Below are positions 6,860 through 13,000 of a stretch of DNA of 13,422 nucleotides, piece after piece. Under the pieces are notes generated by a model that had not been told where the DNA came from, searched no databases, and saw only the letters and a program-made list of their open reading frames with translations. A program made the translations under genes and the position numbers. Each line of letters opens with the position of its first letter. Within the stretch, counting starts at the first letter, position 1. The stretch is taken from positions 3,251-16,672 of the forward strand of contig JAGRAA010000345.1 in the NCBI GenBank assembly GCA_020435185.1, given 5' to 3'. The DNA comes from Bdellovibrionales bacterium (GTDB taxonomy: Bacteria > Bdellovibrionota > Bdellovibrionia > Bdellovibrionales > UBA1609).

Positions 6860-7859
6860 TTGGCATTTCTTTTTTAACTCTCCATAGAGAATTCGTGTAA
6901 AAATGATTTGAGTCAAAATAATGATTTAAAACTTCAAAACCCGTTTCCATTGCAAAACTTTCTATGTCTGAAATTAAATACTTATGGGAATATTCTAAAT
7001 GAATCGGTTCAAACGCTTTAAATTTAAAAGTTTTTTCAAGCTCTCCGACATATACCTCTTGAGCGCACGTAGATATAATAAAACTCTCCATAGCCCCAAC
7101 ATTTGGATTGTATGTTCCAAAATGCATGAAATTTTTTAAATCAAAATTGGCGCCCAATTCATTGTTCATTCTGGTCAATAAATTGAAATTAAATTTTTTC
7201 GTAATGCCCTCTCTGTCATTATATGCCAATAACATGAGATCAATCTCTTTTTTTAAATCAAACCCAATAAGCAACAGATCGTCATTATTCAAATGCTTCC
7301 ACAAAACCCGTAAAAACACTAAGGCATTTGGCCTATCAAAGTTACCAATAGTAGAGCCTAAAAATAAAACCAACTTCCTCCCTGACTGATTGTCAGAAAC
7401 CCAATCTAGTCCGCCGGTATATTCACCAACAACTCCCGTATGTTCTAAAGCGGGAAACTCTTCTTTGAACAATCGGTCAATTTGCACGATAGCTTCTTTG
7501 GAAATATCAATAGAAGTGTATTTAAACGATAAATTTTCTTTTAAAAATTGATCTATCAAGATTTTCGTTTTTCTTCCGTCTCCTGCTCCTAATTCAATAA
7601 TATTAATATTTGAATGACCTATTTTTTGGGCAATGTCTTTTTTGTTTTTTTCAAAAACTTCTATTTCGCAATCAGTTAAATAATAATCTTCGCTTTCCAT
7701 AATTTGAGAAAACAAACGACTGCCTTCATCGTCATAAAAATATTTAGAAGGAATTTCTTTTGGTTTGGTGGACAACCCCTTCAGTACATCTAAGGCGAAC
7801 TGTTCTTTCGCCTTTCCTTGATCTTGAACGTTAAAAGAATTCAATATTTTTACCGACAT
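6852..7859 (-). CDS. egtD: L-histidine N-alpha-methyltransferase (EgtD family)
   Basis: EgtD methylates the alpha-amino group of histidine three times with S-adenosylmethionine to give hercynine, the precursor of the thiol antioxidant ergothioneine. The 335-residue protein fits the family from end to end: PSKYFYDDEGSRLF (37-50), the SAM-binding loop ELGAGDG (89-95), FLGSTIGNF (166-174), and AYNDREG (212-218) before a FNFN-LLTR-NNELGANFD region. Asn173 and Tyr213 match mycobacterial EgtD residues that hold the histidine carboxylate and imidazole. Glu289-X-Ser291 in LEYSHKY matches the Glu282/Ser284 pair that separates EgtD from relatives acting on other substrates, so histidine is the likely substrate. 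The start ATG is 10 nt after the DoxX stop, with AGGGTG ahead. EgtB, the usual partner, is not in the window; hercynine may be sulfurised by an enzyme encoded elsewhere or used as such. Confidence 0.88.
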   Translation of the reverse strand: MSVKILNSFNVQDQGKAKEQFALDVLKGLSTKPKEIPSKYFYDDEGSRLFSQIMESEDYYLTDCEIEVFEKNKKDIAQKIGHSNINIIELGAGDGRKTKILIDQFLKENLSFKYTSIDISKEAIVQIDRLFKEEFPALEHTGVVGEYTGGLDWVSDNQSGRKLVLFLGSTIGNFDRPNALVFLRVLWKHLNNDDLLLIGFDLKKEIDLMLLAYNDREGITKKFNFNLLTRMNNELGANFDLKNFMHFGTYNPNVGAMESFIISTCAQEVYVGELEKTFKFKAFEPIHLEYSHKYLISDIESFAMETGFEVLNHYFDSNHFYTNSLWRVKKEMPNG

Positions 7860-7869
7860 AATTTACACC

Positions 7870-8289
7870 CTATTTTTTATTTATAAGATTATCCAATGAA
7901 AATCGTCCCGCACCCAGGGCTAAATATGTTAAACCTCCAACGAGGTATAGTAACGCCATTTCTTTCTTTGCAAAAGGGTCACTTCCATGGGCTACAAATG
8001 CAGCAACAGCCATTGTAATAATGACAAATGCAGAACTTAATCGAGTCATCAACCCCAGTGAAATAAAAATGGCAAATAAGAATTCACTGAGCCCAGCACA
8101 CCAACCCATAATCCCAGGAAAGGGCAACCCCAGACTCCCTAGATGTAAAATAAATTTTTCAGATGGTGGAATTTTTTTTATTCCATGACCAAAAGCCATC
8201 ATCAACCCTATTGAAACTCGAGATATTAAAAAAATTGTATTAGCAAATAACCCTTCAAATCTTATCCCAGAAAATAATATTTTTTTCAT
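7870..8289 (-). CDS. DoxX-family membrane protein
   Basis: This 139-residue protein has about four membrane segments (roughly 16-34, 56-80, 84-101 and 110-126). It ends with the characteristic DoxX tail GAGRFSLDNL (126-135), and the first helix carries ISRVSIGLMMAFGHGIKKI as in the family. DoxX proteins are small inner-membrane subunits. Some are tied to thiosulfate:quinone oxidoreductase (DoxD) or to a mycobacterial oxidative-stress complex with superoxide dismutase and a thiosulfate sulfurtransferase (SseA), but most have no assigned reaction. It is the first gene of a three-gene operon, with egtD 10 nt downstream. The start at 8289 is supported by GAGGAG 3 nt before the ATG. Pairing with egtD suggests a thiol or oxidative-stress role, which is inference. 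There is no signal peptide beyond the first helix. Confidence 0.88.
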   Translation of the reverse strand: MKKILFSGIRFEGLFANTIFLISRVSIGLMMAFGHGIKKIPPSEKFILHLGSLGLPFPGIMGWCAGLSEFLFAIFISLGLMTRLSSAFVIITMAVAAFVAHGSDPFAKKEMALLYLVGGLTYLALGAGRFSLDNLINKK

Positions 8290-8386
8290 GTGCTCCTCTC
8301 TTAAGAATTACCGATCAGATTAACAATTTATCAAAAACAATTAAAGCAAAACTCATATTTTTATAGCCCTAAAGCTATCAATATCA

Positions 8387-8392
8387 TATTAT
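8387..8392 (+). promoter_or_regulatory. -10 element of the family-9 glycosyltransferase gene
   Basis: TATTAT ends 6 nt before the ATG at 8399, so a transcript starting at the standard distance would begin at or beside the start codon. There is no Shine-Dalgarno. No recognisable -35 hexamer sits 16-18 nt upstream, and the region is AT-rich, so this is tentative. Confidence 0.3.
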
Positions 8393-8398
8393 TTATTC

Positions 8399-9367
8399 AT
8401 GAAAATTCTTATCGTTAGGTTTAGCTCCATCGGAGATGTGATTTTAACAACTGGTGTTATTAATCAACTAAAAAAACACTCTCCAAATTGCGAGATTCAC
8501 TATTTAACACTCCATCAAAATTTACAATTGTTACAACAATGTTCTTTCATCGACAAAATCATAACCATTGATAAAAAAGAGTCTTTCTTAGGGCTTTTCT
8601 TTAAATTTTTTAAAATTGGCTTCACCTATTCTTATATATTTGATCTCCACAGCAATTTTAGAAGCTTAATCTTTAAAATGTCTCATCCTTTTAAAACAAC
8701 CTCTTATTCTAAAAATGCTTTATCAAGAAGATTGTTTGTGAGTTTAAAATACAAATTTTCTTCTCTTGATCATCATGTGGTTCAAAAATATTACACACCT
8801 ATACAACGTAAGTTAAATCTTCCCAACTCCTCCTTAGAAAAGCTTAGGCCTGCCATTAGTCTTATTAAGCCCGATCAATTTGACTTTGACGTAGTTATTC
8901 ATCCCTTTGCCAGTAAAAACACAAAAGTGTGGCCCTATTTTGAAGAACTCATCGAAATACTCAAAAAGAATAACTATCGTGTGGCCATCATTGGCAACGG
9001 TCCGTTTAAAGACATTCAAGGTATTACGCATTTTGAAAACAAAACCTCACTTGATGAAGTTCTCAAAATTATCAACCAATCCAAACTCTTAGTTTCTAAC
9101 GACAGCGGACCACTTCATATGGGCATTGCCGTTAATACATTTACAGTAGGCATTTTTGGATCGACCACAAAAGAATTTGGATTTTATCCTTATTTTAAAC
9201 ATTGTAGAATTGTAGAGCATGACAACTTGAATTGTCGTCCTTGCCATGTTCACGGATTAGATCAATGTCCATTAGGACACTTTAATTGTATGAAAGACAT
9301 TTCTGTTACTCGTGTTTTCGACGAAATAAAACGCTCGGTGCCTACGACACCGAGCAACCCCCCCTAG
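8399..9367 (+). CDS. Glycosyltransferase family 9 (lipopolysaccharide heptosyltransferase-like)
   Basis: This 322-residue GT-B enzyme has the family-9 hallmarks. The start MKILIVRFSSIGDVILTTG carries Asp13 at the position of the proposed catalytic base of WaaC/WaaF. The donor-binding motif is SNDSGPLHMGIA (233-244), followed by GIFGSTT (251-257). Family members transfer heptose or a related sugar from a nucleotide donor to lipid A-core at the cytoplasmic face of the inner membrane. A late Cys cluster (Cys279, Cys282, Cys290, Cys297, within CRPCHVHGLDQCPLGHFNC) resembles that in many deltaproteobacterial heptosyltransferases and could bind a metal or form disulfides. There is no Shine-Dalgarno before the ATG. 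The gene is divergent from doxX and converges on the S8 peptidase gene with 16 nt between stops. Its last codons hold a hairpin and a run of seven C. The exact sugar is not determinable. Confidence 0.9.
   Translation: MKILIVRFSSIGDVILTTGVINQLKKHSPNCEIHYLTLHQNLQLLQQCSFIDKIITIDKKESFLGLFFKFFKIGFTYSYIFDLHSNFRSLIFKMSHPFKTTSYSKNALSRRLFVSLKYKFSSLDHHVVQKYYTPIQRKLNLPNSSLEKLRPAISLIKPDQFDFDVVIHPFASKNTKVWPYFEELIEILKKNNYRVAIIGNGPFKDIQGITHFENKTSLDEVLKIINQSKLLVSNDSGPLHMGIAVNTFTVGIFGSTTKEFGFYPYFKHCRIVEHDNLNCRPCHVHGLDQCPLGHFNCMKDISVTRVFDEIKRSVPTTPSNPP
9324..9355 (-). terminator. Intrinsic terminator of the S8 peptidase gene, inside the glycosyltransferase 3' end
   Basis: An 8-bp perfect hairpin (GCTCGGTG at 9333-9340, CACCGAGC at 9348-9355, 7-nt loop) is followed on the minus strand by GTTTTATTT, the expected U-rich tail. 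On the plus strand the hairpin is followed by AA and seven C instead. It therefore suits the minus-strand peptidase transcript, 29 nt after that gene's stop. It occupies codons near the end of the convergent gene. Confidence 0.7.
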
Positions 9368-9383
9368 CAGCTAAATATTCACA

Positions 9384-10397
9384 TCATGAACGCTTTTTTT
9401 TAAATTGAATGCTTTGGATATTTCGATTATCCACTTTAAGAACTACTCCCAATTTCATTTTATCTTTTAACTTATTGTTTTTTGGCTGCATCGCCAAAAA
9501 TCGGTTAACCTGGCCCGTGAGGTTAGACAAATCTGATCGTTCTGACAAATATTTAGCAATTTGTCCAGAAACTACTGCCGTTGCTTGCGAAGTTCCTGAC
9601 ATTATCCCATACTTTCCATCTGGCAGGGATGAATACACTTGTTCTCCCACAGCTAATATATCCACACGGCTTCTTCCAAAATTGCTATATAGACTTAGCT
9701 TTTCTTTAGAATTTAATGAGCCCACTGAAATGATATTTTTTAAATTATAGGAAGCTGGGTAATATCCTCTTTGATCAATATTTCTACCCTGATTACCAGC
9801 TGCCGCGATCATCAGAATACCTTTTCTTGAAGCTTCTTGAATCGCATTTTCTTCAGCAAGATCCTTTGTCATGCCACCCGACGAATAATTAATGATTTGC
9901 GCCCCCATTAAAGTCGCATATCTTATGGCCTCTACAGTAGAGTGAATCACACCGCTCTTACATCCTTTTGGATCATGGTATTTGAGCACCATTAACTTAA
10001 CATCTCTATTAAACGATTGAAGTGTCCTATTAATATTGTGGTATACCTGATTGTTGATAATACCGGCAATGTGTGTCCCATGGCCATGGTGATCAGACAG
10101 CTTATTATTGTTATCGCAAAAATTCCATCCGTAAACGTCATCGATAAACCCATTGCCGTCATCATCTTTGTTATTATGGGCTTTATCTCGCCCCATTTCG
10201 TCTAACCCCGTTTCTCCAGAATTGATCCATATAGATTGTTTTAAACTAGGATGTCGGATATCAATTCCGGTATCTATAACGGCAACGACTATTGAGTCGA
10301 ATTTCTCATTTGCAAATGTTTGAATAGCGAACAACGCTACACACATCAGTATGAATAATACGACCGAGTACTTTAGATAAAAAAGGCCCTGCTTCAT
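9384..10397 (-). CDS. Secreted subtilisin-like serine peptidase (S8)
   Basis: This 337-residue exported subtilase has a signal peptide or anchor (about 10-28, possible cleavage after TFA). The catalytic domain begins almost at once, with Asp42 in VIDTGID, His106 in HGHGTHIAG, oxyanion Asn202 in AAAGNQG and Ser270 in SGTSQATAVVSG. The Asp/Asn-rich insert at 75-92 (NNKDDDGNGFIDDVYGW) is the usual calcium-binding loop of this subgroup. The enzyme should cut proteins in the periplasm or outside the cell. No inhibitory I9-type propeptide is visible between signal and catalytic domain. The serine motif lacks the common Met-Ala-x-Pro ending. The C-terminal tail after about 300 is short and basic. 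ATG at 10397 has AAAGGAGA 5 nt upstream. The gene stands alone and ends in a hairpin terminator placed inside the convergent gene. Confidence 0.93.
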   Translation of the reverse strand: MKQGLFYLKYSVVLFILMCVALFAIQTFANEKFDSIVVAVIDTGIDIRHPSLKQSIWINSGETGLDEMGRDKAHNNKDDDGNGFIDDVYGWNFCDNNNKLSDHHGHGTHIAGIINNQVYHNINRTLQSFNRDVKLMVLKYHDPKGCKSGVIHSTVEAIRYATLMGAQIINYSSGGMTKDLAEENAIQEASRKGILMIAAAGNQGRNIDQRGYYPASYNLKNIISVGSLNSKEKLSLYSNFGRSRVDILAVGEQVYSSLPDGKYGIMSGTSQATAVVSGQIAKYLSERSDLSNLTGQVNRFLAMQPKNNKLKDKMKLGVVLKVDNRNIQSIQFKKKRS

Positions 10398-10641
10398 CCT
10401 TTTCTCCTTTGGTTAAATAGACTAGTGCCTCACAACCCCAATTGCTTCAAAGCACTATTCTATTGTTCTTGGTTTTATTTAAAGAAATACGTTTTGGTAA
10501 CTGATGAATTATGCAAACAGCAAACCAACCTAGACTCAAAGAGATTCCATTTGATTTAAAAATTTAATTAAATTCTCAGCGAAATACTGTCAACCTTTAC
10601 ATCCATGCAAGCTTCAAGCGAGTGTATATAATTTAGACAGC
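10398..10641. other. Gene-free spacer between S8 peptidase and diguanylate cyclase genes
   Basis: This 244-nt spacer should hold the peptidase promoter and the end of the cyclase transcript, both minus strand. I saw only the peptidase Shine-Dalgarno at 10403-10410. There is no convincing -10/-35 pair, no strong hairpin with a T tract, and no small ORF of more than about 10 codons with a ribosome-binding site. Confidence 0.5.
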
Positions 10642-11742
10642 TCAAGCTACAGACAAAGACTTCTTGGGATCAGCCAAAGTCAGCCTATTTCTACCGTTAT
10701 TTTTCGAGAAATATAACGCAGCATCTGCACGCTTCATCCATTCATCTACGGTCTCGCCAGGGCTTAACTCGGCCAAACCAATAGAGATGGTAAAGCTTAT
10801 AGTAGTTTCACCCTCTACAAAGACAGCTTTTCTAACTTCTTCTAAGGCTCTTTCGGCCATCTTTTCGGCCATTTCTATTTTGTAGTTTGGCAACAATATC
10901 GCAAACTCTTCTCCGCCTACTCTGGCCACAAAACAATGGTTTTGTTCAAAAATTGATTTTAAAAGTTTTACCAGCTCCACCAACACAAAATCACCAATAG
11001 CATGTCCATAGGTATCGTTTACTTTTTTGAAGTGATCTATGTCCAACATCATTAAAGACACGTATCCGCCAGAAATTTTATTTAAATTACTTTGTTGGCG
11101 AATTTGTTCGTCAAAGCTTTTTCTGTTATACGCCTTTGTTAAATGATCTCTTCTCATGTTTTCGTTAGCATCACTTAATTGCTTTTTCACCGTATCTAAA
11201 TTCTTTTTAATAGCTTCAACTCTGCGGACTCTTCTTTGGTCTTTATTTTCTTGATACTCAATATAGGTATCAATGAAGTTTAAAGATTTTTCTTTCAATT
11301 CCTCTAAAGAACTTGATTCCACCGACTCTCTTAGCGCTTCCATTTTATCCATCAAAGACGTTTCACATTGTTGCTCGGTAGATAAATCTTCTCCTATTTG
11401 CTCAACAAAATCCCAAATAATGGCCCTAAAGTCAGAAAATGTTTTCATAATGTAAGTATATTCATCAAGACGATAGCTGTTGTAAAATTCTCTGAACCGA
11501 AAAAGCAGCCTGTCTATTTTTTTTGGATCACCACTCATTAAGCCTTTTGCAAAATCGTCTAATTCAGATCTTATTTTTCGTACTGGATGACCACTAAACT
11601 CAAACAGGTTTTTGTTTAAAATATCTATTAAATATAAGATAGTAGCCCTATCTTCATTTAATTTAAACTGACCAGACCTCACCTCTTCTTCTTGGTTTTC
11701 AAAATTAAACTGATCAATCAGTCGGCTCATCCACTGCTTCAC
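10642..11742 (-). CDS. Soluble diguanylate cyclase (GGDEF domain)
   Basis: This 366-residue protein makes the second messenger c-di-GMP from two GTP. The C-terminal GGDEF domain (about 196-355) has DHLTKAYNR at 199-207, the metal-binding Asp234 in MLDIDHFKKVND, and an intact active site RVGGEEF with GGEEF at 276-280. The product-inhibition I-site RxxD expected just upstream is replaced by Gln-Asn-His-Cys, so feedback inhibition at that site is probably lost. The N-terminal 190 residues are helical with a coiled-coil-like charged stretch at about 145-195, and no recognised sensor domain or membrane segment. Three in-frame starts are close together. GTG at 11742 was chosen because AAAGGTGG lies 5 nt upstream; GTG at 11751 and ATG at 11730 are alternatives. 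It is monocistronic and divergent from the YeeE/YedE genes. Confidence 0.92.
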   Translation of the reverse strand: MKQWMSRLIDQFNFENQEEEVRSGQFKLNEDRATILYLIDILNKNLFEFSGHPVRKIRSELDDFAKGLMSGDPKKIDRLLFRFREFYNSYRLDEYTYIMKTFSDFRAIIWDFVEQIGEDLSTEQQCETSLMDKMEALRESVESSSLEELKEKSLNFIDTYIEYQENKDQRRVRRVEAIKKNLDTVKKQLSDANENMRRDHLTKAYNRKSFDEQIRQQSNLNKISGGYVSLMMLDIDHFKKVNDTYGHAIGDFVLVELVKLLKSIFEQNHCFVARVGGEEFAILLPNYKIEMAEKMAERALEEVRKAVFVEGETTISFTISIGLAELSPGETVDEWMKRADAALYFSKNNGRNRLTLADPKKSLSVA

Positions 11743-11944
11743 GCAGACCACCTTTCTTTAGATAAGGCTAAATCGGTAATCTCTATGAATTTGCTTAAAC
11801 CATTTGTGGGATCTAGACTTTGGTTTATCTGCCTCACGTCAATATGAATCAGGGCTCTTATCGTTGTAACAATTTGTATTTGTTAATAAAATTAGTTTGA
11901 TAGTAAGATTCGATAAGAATTTTGTATAATTAAAAGGGTTTCTA

Positions 11945-11973
11945 TTGAATTAAACGTATCATTATTATATTAT
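11945..11973 (+). promoter_or_regulatory. Sigma-70-type promoter of the YeeE/YedE operon
   Basis: TTGAAT (-35, 11945-11950) and TATTAT (-10, 11968-11973) are separated by 17 nt, the best-spaced promoter in the window. The -10 lies inside the left arm of the palindrome at 11963-11990, as expected for repression by occlusion. Transcription would start near 11980, leaving a leader of about 67 nt. Confidence 0.5.
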
Positions 11974-12002
11974 GATTTTCTAATATAATAGACGTTATAT
12001 TA
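11963..12002. promoter_or_regulatory. AT-rich palindromic operator array before the YeeE/YedE genes
   Basis: TATTATATTA (11963-11972) and TAATATAATA (11981-11990) form a perfect 10-bp inverted repeat with an 8-nt spacer. A third half-site, TTATATTA (11995-12002), pairs with TAATATAA (11981-11988) as a perfect 8-bp inverted repeat with a 6-nt spacer. The array covers the promoter -10. AT-rich palindromes in this position are typical of ArsR-family sulfur sensors (BigR, SqrR, YgaV) that control YeeE/YedE-type genes. No such regulator gene is in the window, so the identity of the binder is inference. Confidence 0.55.
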
Positions 12003-12046
12003 TTGTAGAAATAGCCCCCTCAGTTGGGTAACACAAAAGGAAAAGT

Positions 12047-12478
12047 ATGTCTGAATTAAGTGATATCACTAGAGCTATCATTGGAGGCACTTTAATAGGA
12101 ATAGCTTCAAGCTTATTCTTGGTCTTTAAAGGCCGCGTGTTCGGTGTTAGCGGCCTCCTCGGTATGTCTATTGATGAGTCCAATTTTAAAGGCTGGAGAA
12201 TGCTTATGGTCGCTTTTTTGATTATTGGTGGCGGACTCAGCAATTATCTTATCGAAGGAGATATCGGGGCTAGAATTTATGAATATAGATCTATTGGATA
12301 TCTCGTGTTTGGAGGATTGCTTATAGGTTTTGGAACTCGAATGGGAAGTGGCTGCACAAGCGGACACGGTGTCTGCGGAATTTCAAGACTTTCTCCTCGC
12401 TCAATCGTGGCCACGGTTACGTTTATGTTCGCTGGTGCAGCGGCTGTCTATTTCATTAAAACTTTTTTAGGGGCATAA
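12047..12478 (+). CDS. YeeE/YedE-family sulfur-compound permease, first half
   Basis: This 143-residue membrane protein has about four helices (roughly 9-27, 50-66, 83-98 and 120-138). It carries the YeeE/YedE signature GFGTRMGSGCTSGHGVCGISR (94-114) with Cys103 and Cys110. Family members such as the thiosulfate transporter TsuA (YeeE) move thiosulfate or related sulfur compounds through the inner membrane using pore-lining cysteines. Here the permease is split in two, as in the PmpA/PmpB arrangement, and the two proteins probably work as a pair. AAGGA precedes the ATG. The stop is followed after 1 nt by the next start, so the pair is translationally coupled. The substrate could be thiosulfate, polysulfide or another persulfide source; sequence alone does not decide. 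Confidence 0.9.
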   Translation: MSELSDITRAIIGGTLIGIASSLFLVFKGRVFGVSGLLGMSIDESNFKGWRMLMVAFLIIGGGLSNYLIEGDIGARIYEYRSIGYLVFGGLLIGFGTRMGSGCTSGHGVCGISRLSPRSIVATVTFMFAGAAAVYFIKTFLGA

Positions 12479-12479
12479 A

Positions 12480-12968
12480 ATGAATAAATTGATGAACTAT
12501 AAATGGGAAATTCTATCTGCTTTTTTGTTTGGAGTAGGTCTTGATATCTCTCAAATGACAGACACTCAAAAGGTCATAGGGTTTTTAGACATATCTGAAA
12601 ATTGGGACCCTGCTCTTGCCTTTGTCATGTTAAGCGCCGTAATAGTACATTCATTGACCTATTATATCTTTAGAAAAAACCCCAATGTGAAAAGCATTGT
12701 GGACGGACAAAAACGAAAAATTGATAAAAAGCTTATATTTGGATCATTCTTATTTGGTGTGGGTTGGGGAACCACAGGATTTTGTCCTGGTCCTGGTTTA
12801 GCAAGCCTACTGCGATTCGAAAAAGAACCCTACATTATGGTATTTGCAATGATCATAGGTATGTATGCTTACAAATATGTCACTTCTTACCTAAATAAGC
12901 CCATTACAGAAAAAAAAACAAAAATGAGTGGTCTGCACAAACACAATCCGCTAAATCTTAAATATTGA
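12480..12968 (+). CDS. YeeE/YedE-family sulfur-compound permease, second half
   Basis: This 162-residue membrane protein has about four helices (roughly 10-25, 43-64, 85-100 and 118-137). It carries the partner signature LFGVGWGTTGFCPGPGLASL (91-110) with Cys102, the conserved cysteine of this half. It would complete the sulfur-compound channel with the preceding gene, whose stop is 1 nt upstream of this ATG. The C-terminal 25 residues are polar, lysine-rich and probably cytoplasmic. Family lengths match. Both halves are complete, and the repeated Gly-rich motif in each agrees with the internal duplication of single-chain YeeE proteins. An acyltransferase gene follows 32 nt downstream on the same strand and could be co-transcribed, since no terminator is seen between them. 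Confidence 0.9.
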   Translation: MNKLMNYKWEILSAFLFGVGLDISQMTDTQKVIGFLDISENWDPALAFVMLSAVIVHSLTYYIFRKNPNVKSIVDGQKRKIDKKLIFGSFLFGVGWGTTGFCPGPGLASLLRFEKEPYIMVFAMIIGMYAYKYVTSYLNKPITEKKTKMSGLHKHNPLNLKY

Positions 12969-13000
12969 AAACACAAATTATATCAATATAGAGATTTTCT

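Larger units (their letters stand above)
11743..12046. other. Divergent regulatory region between diguanylate cyclase and YeeE/YedE genes
   Basis: This 304-nt AT-rich region has no gene. From left to right it holds the cyclase Shine-Dalgarno, a 7-bp inverted repeat TAAACCA/TGGTTTA (11796-11802 and 11821-11827), an isolated TATAAT at 11925-11930 without a good -35, and the promoter and operator array described separately at 11945-12002. A ribosome-binding AAGGA lies just before the ATG at 12047. No ORF with coding character was found. Confidence 0.7.

Noticed and set aside
6860..6916. Longer Gre-like protein starting at 6916
   Set aside because: The extra 19 residues lie within egtD codons and lack resemblance to Gre N-termini; ATG at 6859 overlapping the egtD stop is a typical coupled start.
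9409..10205. Plus-strand open frames opposite the S8 peptidase gene
   Set aside because: Shadows of a gene with intact catalytic motifs; composition follows the antisense of that gene.
11887..11918. Another FliA-like TAAA ... CGATAA before the YeeE/YedE genes
   Set aside because: Spacing is 18 nt rather than 15 to the equivalent -10 and the GCC is missing.
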